Of a DNA stretch of 5,988 nucleotides, positions 1-4,739 are shown piece by piece. The notes beneath the pieces are model-generated. The model saw only the letters and a program-made list of their open reading frames with translations, made no database searches and had not been told where the DNA came from. A program made the translations under genes and the position numbers. This stretch comes from Campylobacteraceae bacterium (GTDB lineage: Bacteria > Campylobacterota > Campylobacteria > Campylobacterales > Sulfurovaceae), in contig JAMOSA010000278.1 in NCBI GenBank assembly GCA_027063325.1, positions 1-5,988 on the forward strand, given 5' to 3'. Position 1 is the stretch's first letter; each line of letters opens with the position of its first letter.

Positions 1-647
1 CCTTCGCCCTCTACTTCAGTAGTTTTATAATTTAGATATATTGGGTATGGGATATGATCAGAATATTTTTTGACTATCTCTTTGATTCTCCAACTCTCTA
101 AAAACTCTGTTGCATCATCTTTGAGCTTAATATATACTACTGTACCATGTTCATCTTTTATTACCTGATTTACTTCAAATTCACCAGTACCATCACTACT
201 AAATTTGTATGCTACATCTTCTCCTGCTTTTTTAGTGATAACATCAACTCTTGTTGCTACCATAAATACAGAATAAAATCCTACTCCAAATTGACCGATT
301 AGATTATTGTCTTTTTTTGCATCACCACTGAGTTGTTCTAAAAATGCTTTTGTTCCAGATTTTGCAATGGTTCCAAGATTATCTATAAGATCTTCTTCAT
401 TCATACCAATACCATTGTCAGTAATAGCAATAGAACCATCCTCTTCATCTAATTTTATATTTATTTGTGGTGTCCACTCTTCATCTTTGAATCTCTCATC
501 TACAAGTTTTAAATGGTTGAATTTATCAAGAGCATCATTTGCATTTGATATAAGTTCTCTTATAAAGATCTCTCTATTTGAGTATAGTGAATGTGTCATT
601 AGATGAAGCAACTGACCTACTTCTGTTTGAAACTGATGTTTTGCCAT
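1..647 (-). CDS. htpG: HtpG (Hsp90) molecular chaperone, N-terminal part, cut by the window edge
   Basis: Cytosolic ATP-dependent chaperone of the Hsp90 family, acting as a homodimer on stress-damaged or late-folding clients. Reading the minus strand from the ATG at 647 gives 215 uninterrupted codons before the edge, about a third of the usual length of roughly 600-630 residues. It begins MAKHQFQTEVGQLLHLMTHS. The GHKL ATP-binding fold is visible: ELISNANDAL at 31-40 (catalytic Glu31, Mg-binding Asn35), DNGIGM at 77-82, GTIAKSGT at 92-99 in the lid, and GQFGVGFYS at 118-126. The rest of the ATPase domain and the start of the middle domain follow, so the middle and dimerisation domains lie outside. 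AGGAGA sits a few bases before the ATG, which supports this start. The next gene upstream ends 235 bp away and a promoter lies between them, so htpG probably has its own transcript. No damage is seen. Confidence 0.97.
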   Translation of the reverse strand, partial: MAKHQFQTEVGQLLHLMTHSLYSNREIFIRELISNANDALDKFNHLKLVDERFKDEEWTPQINIKLDEEDGSIAITDNGIGMNEEDLIDNLGTIAKSGTKAFLEQLSGDAKKDNNLIGQFGVGFYSVFMVATRVDVITKKAGEDVAYKFSSDGTGEFEVNQVIKDEHGTVVYIKLKDDATEFLESWRIKEIVKKYSDHIPYPIYLNYKTTEVEGE

Positions 648-686
648 ATCTCTCTCCTAAAAGTCATATTTTATTATTTTGAGCGT

Positions 687-715
687 ATTGTATATAAAAA
701 TCAAAAAAATTTCAA
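687..715 (-). promoter_or_regulatory. Probable sigma-70-type promoter of htpG
   Basis: On the minus strand, TTGAAA (715-710) is followed by exactly 17 bases and then TACAAT (692-687). These match 5 of 6 bases of each consensus box, with optimal spacing. The spacer is T-rich, as is common in Campylobacterota promoters. Transcription would start near 680, giving a leader of about 33 nt that contains the AGGAGA ribosome site before the ATG at 647. Seen directly; activity is inferred. Confidence 0.68.
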
Positions 716-731
716 GATATTATTTAATAAT

Positions 732-752
732 ATTTAGTCAATTTGACTCAAG
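732..752. promoter_or_regulatory. Possible HspR-binding (HAIR-like) element upstream of htpG
   Basis: The HAIR consensus is CTTGAGT-N7-ACTCAAG. Here ATTTAGT (732-738), seven bases, and a perfect ACTCAAG (746-752) give 12 of 14 matches at the right spacing. The site lies about 17 bp upstream of the htpG -35 box. A second symmetry overlaps it: AGTCAA-T-TTGACT at 736-748, a perfect 6-bp inverted repeat. HspR controls chaperone genes in Helicobacter and Campylobacter, so the location makes sense, but one half-site is imperfect and the call is an inference. Confidence 0.35.
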
Positions 753-753
753 T

Positions 754-759
754 TATGAT
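754..759 (+). promoter_or_regulatory. Possible plus-strand -10 box (TATGAT) of an orphan transcript
   Basis: TATGAT matches 5 of 6 bases of the -10 consensus. No good -35 lies 16-18 bases upstream; the nearby TTGACT at 743-748 is too close. A start near 766 would give a transcript of about 110 nt ending at the hairpin at 849-871. Within it, AAAGGAG (805-811) precedes only a 7-codon reading frame (812-835). There is no real gene on this strand until 1569. Weak evidence. Confidence 0.2.
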
Positions 760-848
760 ATAAAGATTGTTAAAGTAGTATAAAATGGTGATTTCAACAT
801 AATCAAAGGAGATGCTTTTGGTGATTAGAAGATAATATCAAGTTTTAC

Positions 849-871
849 TCTTACTCATTAAAAGAGTAAGA
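849..871. terminator. Hairpin just downstream of the 883-1457 minus-strand gene pair
   Basis: TCTTACTC (849-856), a 7-base loop ATTAAAA, and GAGTAAGA (864-871) form a perfect 8-bp stem. It sits 11 bases beyond the stop of the minus-strand gene ending at 883, where a terminator for that operon is expected. The T-run, however, is on the plus strand (TTTT, then TTTT again, at 872-885). The minus-strand tail is AGTAAAAC, which is poor for intrinsic termination. It may act mainly on plus-strand transcripts or serve as a 3' end-protecting hairpin. Confidence 0.45.
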
Positions 872-882
872 TTTTAGATGTT

Positions 883-1077
883 TTATGCAAATCTTAGAAA
901 TATTCCTATCATTATAGACAAGAGTATAACAATAGAAAACATCAAAGGATTATGCCATTTGTTTGGTATATCAACTTTTGTCTCTATCCACTCTGTAATC
1001 TTCATAGCAGGATATATCATAAACAGTAGCATTACTACTGAAAACACCAGTGTAAGTACCAAGTTTACAGAACTCAT
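883..1077 (-). CDS. Small two-helix membrane protein, function unknown
   Basis: A 64-residue protein that I do not recognise. Two hydrophobic segments are clear, at about residues 5-23 and 45-62, with a polar amphipathic linker between (KITEWIETKVDIPNKWHNP), so it should be a hairpin in the inner membrane. Nothing catalytic is visible. The linker has one histidine and two tryptophans. The ATG overlaps the stop of the upstream gene by four bases (ATGA at 1077-1074), which is strong evidence of translational coupling and a shared operon. The product probably works with the 127-residue anchored protein encoded before it. The 88-residue plus-strand frame over the same bases (878-1144) is its antisense shadow: this strand has the coupling, a membrane-protein composition and an operon partner. 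Confidence 0.75.
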   Translation of the reverse strand: MSSVNLVLTLVFSVVMLLFMIYPAMKITEWIETKVDIPNKWHNPLMFSIVILLSIMIGIFLRFA

Positions 1078-1457
1078 TTACCCACTCCATAGTATTCAAT
1101 TACAAATCTCTTTTCACTTTGTGTATTTAGAGGTACTCTTTTGATGATACTTTGATTATTATCCATTATCAAAAGTTCCATACCTTTTAATTGTAGATGA
1201 TTTTTTGCCCACTCTTGTTCTAAAAACTGTAATCTTTTATAGAAGTTTACAGCATCAGGCTCCTCTTTGAAGTTTGGATCATCTTTTCTCTTGATTTTTA
1301 ATCCACCCAATCCATTTTCTACTACAAATGGGGCATATTTACTCACTATTGGATAAATCCTGGCATCTTTGTGTGGAGGTTTACCCATAATAAAAGCTGC
1401 TGTTGCTAAAAAAAACATTACTGTAACCAGTGCCAAACCCAATTTTTTGCTAAACAT
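1074..1457 (-). CDS. Membrane-anchored protein of unknown function, first gene of a two-gene operon
   Basis: A 127-residue protein that I do not recognise. An N-terminal hydrophobic segment (about residues 6-24, preceded by lysines) should be a signal anchor. About 100 mostly charged residues follow and probably face the periplasm. They include a PPHKDARIYPI stretch (27-37), a Gly/Lys-rich turn, a helical segment rich in aromatic and charged residues (about 70-90), and a C-terminal part likely to be beta (MELLIMDNN..., RFVIEYYG). There is no cysteine, so it is neither a lipoprotein nor a heme c protein. I chose the ATG at 1457 rather than the upstream in-frame TTG at 1490: an AAAGGA site lies 10 bases before the ATG, and the TTG falls inside the palindrome at 1477-1490. 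It overlaps the downstream small membrane gene by 4 bp, and the pair diverges from the 1569 gene. Confidence 0.75.
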   Translation of the reverse strand: MFSKKLGLALVTVMFFLATAAFIMGKPPHKDARIYPIVSKYAPFVVENGLGGLKIKRKDDPNFKEEPDAVNFYKRLQFLEQEWAKNHLQLKGMELLIMDNNQSIIKRVPLNTQSEKRFVIEYYGVGK

Positions 1458-1476
1458 AATATTAAAATCCTTTGTT

Positions 1477-1490
1477 TTGATGTTTATCAA
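1477..1490. promoter_or_regulatory. Perfect FNR/CRP-family type palindrome in the divergent spacer
   Basis: TTGAT-GTTT-ATCAA is an exact match to the FNR consensus TTGAT-N4-ATCAA. It lies between two divergent membrane-protein transcription units. Its centre (1483.5) is 41.5 bp upstream of a start at 1525, which would follow a TACACT -10 at 1513-1518. It is also 71.5 bp upstream of a start at 1555, which would follow the TATAGT at 1543-1548. Both are classic activator positions for the plus-strand gene. For the minus-strand gene it lies 20 bp before the ATG and touches the leader, so there it could only repress. The regulator is unknown; Campylobacterota carry several CRP/FNR paralogues. Confidence 0.5.
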
Positions 1491-1539
1491 CCAAATACTT
1501 AGACATTAAGATTACACTCTTTTTACTGAAGTGTTGATG

Positions 1540-1548
1540 TGATATAGT
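1540..1548 (+). promoter_or_regulatory. Probable extended -10 promoter of the 1569 gene (TGATATAGT)
   Basis: TGA followed by TATAGT is an extended -10 (TGN plus a 5/6 match). A start near 1555 leaves about 14 nt before the ATG, including the ribosome site AAGGAG (1559-1564). No convincing -35 is present; T-rich sequence lies at the expected position. TACACT at 1513-1518 is an alternative -10. Confidence 0.4.
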
Positions 1549-1568
1549 TATATTTCAAAAGGAGTAGT

Positions 1569-1943
1569 ATGATAGCAAAGTTTTTTTATCTTGAGGGTGC
1601 ATATTTGATATTAGCAGTAATTATTCTACTTGTTACACTATTTGTAACAACTAGACCATTTATGTCGCCAAATGCACCCAAAAAAGGTTTAAGTATTGTA
1701 GCATTGGTTTTGGCATTTTTTATAGGATTACATTTTTTTATAACCATAAATAGAATTGCAGAGGTTAAGAGTGCTTTTAAAAGTGGTAAATCTATACTTT
1801 GTGAGAGTAGAGAAAATAGACGAATGGCTCAAAGTATAGAGATAAAAAGTGGAGTTGCAGGTTGGAGTATTGAAGGAGATAACTTTATATCACCTATATA
1901 TGCAAGACCTTTTCATATGGCTAGATGTATAGTTAAAAAGTGA
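1569..1943 (+). CDS. Two-helix inner-membrane protein of unknown function
   Basis: A 124-residue protein that I do not recognise. Two membrane segments stand out (about residues 9-27 and 42-60), joined by a short loop containing TTRPFMSPNAPKKG. About 60 polar residues follow, with two cysteines (Cys78 and Cys120) that could pair or bind a ligand. The positive-inside rule is ambiguous because both the loop and the tail are basic. AAGGAG five bases before the ATG fixes the start. The stop overlaps the next ATG (TGATG at 1941-1945), so it heads a probable operon with the PgeF-family gene and hypA. Its upstream region is shared with the divergent 883-1457 pair. No domain supports a function. The C-terminal half contains GVAGWSIEGDNFISP, which looks like a small beta-structured domain. 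Confidence 0.82.
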   Translation: MIAKFFYLEGAYLILAVIILLVTLFVTTRPFMSPNAPKKGLSIVALVLAFFIGLHFFITINRIAEVKSAFKSGKSILCESRENRRMAQSIEIKSGVAGWSIEGDNFISPIYARPFHMARCIVKK

Positions 1944-2686
1944 TGTTGTTTTTTGAAAATCTTAGTAGATTTGAAACTATCAAACACTCTATAACTACCA
2001 AAAAGTCAAATAGAGCATACCAAAACTCTTTGGCACTACATACAGGAGAAGATATACAAAAGATATATCAAAACAGACAAGAGTTAGCCAAATACTTTGG
2101 TAGTAGTGCTAAATTTGTATCTATTTTACAGGTACATAGCAGTAGTGTATATAGAGTAGATTCATATAATGAACATGGTTGGAGTAATTTAGATAGCACT
2201 ATAAAAGCTGATGCTTTGATTACCAATTTGTCAAATATTGTACTTACCGTCTTGACAGCTGATTGTGTACCTCTATTGGTATATGAACCAAATAAGGGTG
2301 TAGTAGCGTCAATTCATGCTGGTTGGAGAGGAGTAGTAGGTGGTATTGTAACAAATACCATAAATACAATGATATATGAGTATGGGTGTAATACCAAAGA
2401 GATGGTAGTTGGTATTGGACCTGCAATTAAAGAGTGTTGTTATGAAGTTGGTATTGATGTAGCAGATAGATTTTATGATTACCCAAATGCACTTAAAAGT
2501 CTTGATAATAATCACTACAAACTGGATTTACATAGTGTTGTAAATACACAATTGATTAATTTGGGAGTTAAAGATATTGAAATTAGCCCTTACTGTACCT
2601 CTTGCAATAGTGATATACTCTTTTCATATCGCAAAGAGAATAGTTGCAGTGGTAGATTTATGAGTTGTATTATGATAAAAGGATAA
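1943..2686 (+). CDS. pgeF: PgeF/YfiH-family protein (laccase-domain, peptidoglycan editing factor)
   Basis: Cytoplasmic enzyme of the YfiH/PgeF/LACC1 family. Members have been linked to removing wrongly built (L-Ser-containing) peptidoglycan precursors in E. coli, and to purine nucleoside phosphorylase, adenosine deaminase and polyphenol oxidase activities in vitro. The substrate here is unproven. The 247 residues match the usual length. Family motifs appear in order: LQVHSS (62-67, His65), KADALIT (88-94), LTADCVPLL (104-112, Cys108), HAGWRG (125-130, His125), GIGPAIKECCYEVG (157-170) and YCTSCNSDILFSYR (217-230). His65, Cys108 and His125 form the expected metal/catalytic triad. I prefer the ATG at 1943, overlapping the previous stop as TGATG; a GTG one codon earlier is possible. 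The ribosome site is weak, so translation probably depends on coupling. hypA follows three bases after the stop. Confidence 0.93.
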   Translation: MLFFENLSRFETIKHSITTKKSNRAYQNSLALHTGEDIQKIYQNRQELAKYFGSSAKFVSILQVHSSSVYRVDSYNEHGWSNLDSTIKADALITNLSNIVLTVLTADCVPLLVYEPNKGVVASIHAGWRGVVGGIVTNTINTMIYEYGCNTKEMVVGIGPAIKECCYEVGIDVADRFYDYPNALKSLDNNHYKLDLHSVVNTQLINLGVKDIEISPYCTSCNSDILFSYRKENSCSGRFMSCIMIKG

Positions 2687-2689
2687 AGT

Positions 2690-3031
2690 ATGCATGAATA
2701 CTCAATAGTACAGGCACTAATCAATCAGTGTGAAGATAATGCCAATATACATAATGCTACAAAAGTTACAAAGGTAGTTACAAAAATAGGGGTTTTAAGT
2801 GGAGTAGAACCACATCTATTGGAGGTAGCCTTTGATACATTCAAAGAGGGAACTATATGTGATAGTGCAGAACTTGTAATGAATATTCAACAAGTTGTAA
2901 TATACTGCAAAGATTGTAAAAGTGAATCTATCTTAGAAGAGCTAGTGATGGCATGTCCAAAGTGCAAATCACTTCACACCAATATCATCGATGGTGAGGA
3001 TATGTATTTGATGACATTAGAGATGGAGTAA
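2690..3031 (+). CDS. hypA: HypA, nickel metallochaperone for [NiFe] hydrogenase maturation
   Basis: HypA works with HypB to insert nickel into the [NiFe] hydrogenase large subunit; in Helicobacter it also serves urease. The 113 residues match the family length of about 113-120. The protein begins MHEYS, whose His2 and Glu3 belong to the N-terminal nickel site. It carries the structural zinc site as two CxxC pairs: Cys73/Cys76 (YCKDC) and Cys89/Cys92 (ACPKC). GVLSGVEPHLLEVAFD (34-49) is the usual conserved middle segment. AAAAGGA (2677-2683) lies at good distance from the ATG. It is three bases from the PgeF-family stop, so the two are cotranscribed. No other hyp gene is in view, so here hypA appears separated from hypBCDEF, at least on this side. 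The call is secure. Confidence 0.96.
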   Translation: MHEYSIVQALINQCEDNANIHNATKVTKVVTKIGVLSGVEPHLLEVAFDTFKEGTICDSAELVMNIQQVVIYCKDCKSESILEELVMACPKCKSLHTNIIDGEDMYLMTLEME

Positions 3032-3033
3032 TT

Positions 3034-3061
3034 GAGTAAAGTTACATATGAAATTTTACTC
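3034..3061 (+). terminator. Weak hairpin after hypA, possible terminator
   Basis: GAGTAAA (3034-3040) pairs perfectly with TTTACTC (3055-3061) across a 14-base loop, directly after the hypA stop. ATTGAG/CTCAAT (3031-3036/3063-3068) is an alternative outer pairing. The stem is AT-rich and no T-run follows closely (TTTTT occurs only at about 3074-3078), so intrinsic termination is doubtful. Confidence 0.25.
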
Positions 3062-3133
3062 TCTCAATTAGCAATAGTAAATTTTTGCATAAAGCTTAAG
3101 GTTTAACTACTATTTTTATCTTTTATTAGCTAA

Positions 3134-3153
3134 AGTATTGATGATACTATCAA
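3134..3153 (+). promoter_or_regulatory. Probable promoter with overlapping dyads before the flavin oxidoreductase gene
   Basis: TGA followed by TACTAT (3145-3150) looks like an extended -10. It would start transcription near 3157, with a 21-nt leader carrying AAGGAG (3167-3172). Two inverted repeats overlap the -10: AGTAT-TGATG-ATACT (3134-3148) and TTGAT-GATACT-ATCAA (3138-3153). A regulator bound there would block RNA polymerase. Its identity is unknown, and the 6-base spacer fits neither FNR (4) nor Fur-type boxes (7). Confidence 0.35.
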
Positions 3154-3177
3154 CTATTTTGAAAAAAAGGAGAAGTT

Positions 3178-4533
3178 ATGAAAGAGTCTGATATATTGAT
3201 AATTGGTGGAGGACCTGCTGGAATGGTGGCTTCTGCTACTTCCAGACAGTATTATCCCAATAAGAGTGTCAGAGTAATAAAAAAGAGTGAAAAATCACTG
3301 GTTCCTTGCGGTATTCCTTATATCTTTGGAAATATGCTTGATTCCCCTAATGATGATATGATACCTTGTGGTGATATGGCTCAAAAGATGGGTGTAGAGT
3401 TGGTAGAAGATGAAGTTATATCTATAGATTTTGATAATAAAACAGTTACTGCTAAAAGTGGTGAAGTGTATGGGTATGACAAGCTTATTATTGCAACAGG
3501 TTCTATCCCAAAAGAGCCAAATATTGAAAACTATAAAGCTGATGGAGTATTTTTTGTACCAAAGGATCCAGACTATATACTAAATATGCATGTAAAAGTA
3601 CAGGATATGCAGACAATTGCTGTAGTTGGTACTGGATTTATTGGTGTAGAGATAGCAGGTGAACTTGAAAGCAGAGGCAAAAATGTACATCTTATTGGAA
3701 GCAGACTGCTAAAACATGCATTTGATCCTGAATTGTCAGAGTATATGGAGACAGAAATGATAGGAGAGGGTGTAATATTTCACAAAGATAAAAGAACCAA
3801 AAAGATATTGGTTGATGATAGTGGCAAAGCATGTGGAGTAGAGTTTAGTGATGGTACAAAAATTGAGTGTGATGGGGTAATTTTGGCTACTGGATATAAA
3901 CCAAACAGTAAATTAGCTAAAGAGAGTGGTCTTTCTATGAGACAGTTTGATACAATATATGTAGATGAGTATATGAGAACTACCAAAAAAGATGTATTTG
4001 CTATAGGTGATTGTGCAGAAAAGAGACACTTTCTAACTAAAAGAACAGTACCTATAATGTTGGCTTCAACAGCTACAGCAGAAGCTAGAGTAGCAGCTGC
4101 AAATTTATATAAAATCAATATCGTAAAATCATTTTCAGGTACTATTGATGTATTTTCTACTGTTATTGGCAATACATGTTTTGCTTCTGCTGGAATTACA
4201 GAAGAGGATGCTAAAAAAGAGAATATCAATACAATCAGTTCAACTGTAATGGTAGATGGCAAACACCCATCAAAACTTCCAAACAATCATAAACAGGCTG
4301 TTAGAATGGTGGCTATGGCAAACAGTGGTATTGTAATAGGGGCTCAAGTTATAGGTGGAATTGATACAGGAGAGATGATCAATATTTTGGGTGTAATTAT
4401 AGAAAAGAAGATGACAATTTATGATCTTTTGAATCTTCAAGTAGCAACTCATCCTCTACTTACTTCAGGTCCTACATCTTATCCTATTATTCAAGCAGCA
4501 CAAAATCTGGCAGTAGATCATATTAGTTGCTAG
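3178..4533 (+). CDS. FAD-dependent pyridine nucleotide-disulfide oxidoreductase, NADH oxidase / CoA-disulfide reductase type
   Basis: A 451-residue flavoprotein of the single-cysteine (class III) disulfide reductase group: NADH oxidases and peroxidases, CoA-disulfide reductases and NAD(P)H-dependent polysulfide reductases. Seen in order: an FAD Rossmann motif IIGGGPAG (8-15); redox Cys44 in VPCGIPY (a lone Cys, not the CxxxxC of lipoamide dehydrogenase); ATG at 106-108; an NAD(P) Rossmann motif GTGFIGVEIA (151-160); ATGYKPN (237-243); FAD-binding FAIGDCA (274-280); and a dimerisation domain from about 325. The C-terminus has THPLLTSGPTSYPI (424-437) and no rhodanese domain follows. It is probably cytoplasmic. 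AAGGAG five bases before the ATG fixes the start, and a strong terminator follows, so it looks monocistronic. Whether it reduces oxygen, CoA disulfide or polysulfide cannot be read from sequence; sulfur metabolism would fit the suspected host. No damage is seen. Confidence 0.9.
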   Translation: MKESDILIIGGGPAGMVASATSRQYYPNKSVRVIKKSEKSLVPCGIPYIFGNMLDSPNDDMIPCGDMAQKMGVELVEDEVISIDFDNKTVTAKSGEVYGYDKLIIATGSIPKEPNIENYKADGVFFVPKDPDYILNMHVKVQDMQTIAVVGTGFIGVEIAGELESRGKNVHLIGSRLLKHAFDPELSEYMETEMIGEGVIFHKDKRTKKILVDDSGKACGVEFSDGTKIECDGVILATGYKPNSKLAKESGLSMRQFDTIYVDEYMRTTKKDVFAIGDCAEKRHFLTKRTVPIMLASTATAEARVAAANLYKINIVKSFSGTIDVFSTVIGNTCFASAGITEEDAKKENINTISSTVMVDGKHPSKLPNNHKQAVRMVAMANSGIVIGAQVIGGIDTGEMINILGVIIEKKMTIYDLLNLQVATHPLLTSGPTSYPIIQAAQNLAVDHISC

Positions 4534-4536
4534 ATA

Positions 4537-4565
4537 CAGGGAGTTTTTTGCTCCTTGAGTTTTTT
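4537..4565 (+). terminator. Intrinsic terminator of the flavin oxidoreductase gene
   Basis: CAGGGAG (4537-4543), a 7-base T-rich loop, and CTCCTTG (4551-4557) form a 7-bp stem with one G-T wobble, followed at once by AG and six T (4560-4565). It lies 3 bases after the stop codon. Both stem and T-run suit rho-independent termination on the plus strand. Confidence 0.8.
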
Positions 4566-4702
4566 ACTGATATGTGATTGAAGTTTAATCTCTTAGTAAC
4601 TTTCAGAGTCTATTTTGAAATTTGGGACTTAGCCCCTCTTATTAAAGCAGTAACACTTTATTTATATAAGATCAGTTGGTAATTTACACTTGAATATCTT
4701 AT

Positions 4703-4719
4703 TTGATGTATAATATCAA
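4703..4719 (+). promoter_or_regulatory. znuA promoter -10 inside a Fur/Zur-type inverted repeat
   Basis: A consensus -10 TATAAT (4709-4714) is enclosed by TTGAT (4703-4707) and ATCAA (4715-4719). TGAT-N7-ATCA is the spacing of the Fur-superfamily 7-1-7 box (TGATAAT-N-ATTATCA); 10 of its 14 defined bases match. No good -35 is present at 16-18 bp. Transcription would start near 4721, leaving about 19 nt with the ribosome site AAGGGAG (4727-4733). Placement over the -10, in front of a zinc-uptake gene, suggests repression by Zur or Fur when metal is plentiful. That is inference from position and symmetry. Confidence 0.5.
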
Positions 4720-4739
4720 AAAAATTAAGGGAGATTTTA

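Noticed and set aside
307..606. Plus-strand 99-codon open frame
   Set aside because: It is the antisense of htpG, whose conserved ATPase motifs are intact on the minus strand. The predicted peptide is Ser/Phe-rich noise with no ribosome site.
812..835. Seven-codon frame after AAAGGAG as a real gene
   Set aside because: The ribosome site touches the ATG with no spacing and the peptide is too short to judge. Kept only as part of the orphan-transcript finding.
878..1144. Plus-strand 88-codon open frame
   Set aside because: It overlaps the coupled minus-strand gene pair. It has no convincing ribosome site, and its ATG lies in the tail of the hairpin at 849-871.
1458..1490. TTG-initiated N-terminal extension of the 127-residue membrane protein
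   Set aside because: The extension would begin inside the FNR-type palindrome and add polar residues before a normal signal anchor. The ATG at 1457 has its own AAAGGA site.
3780..4286. Minus-strand 168-codon open frame
   Set aside because: It lies wholly inside the flavin oxidoreductase gene, whose motifs continue through it. The frame is open only because of codon bias on the other strand.
4566..4702. Possible small RNA in the spacer before znuA (GGG...CCC and CTCT...AGAG pairings)
   Set aside because: The stems are only 3-4 bp, with no promoter or T-run attached. Pairings this short are expected by chance in such a sequence.
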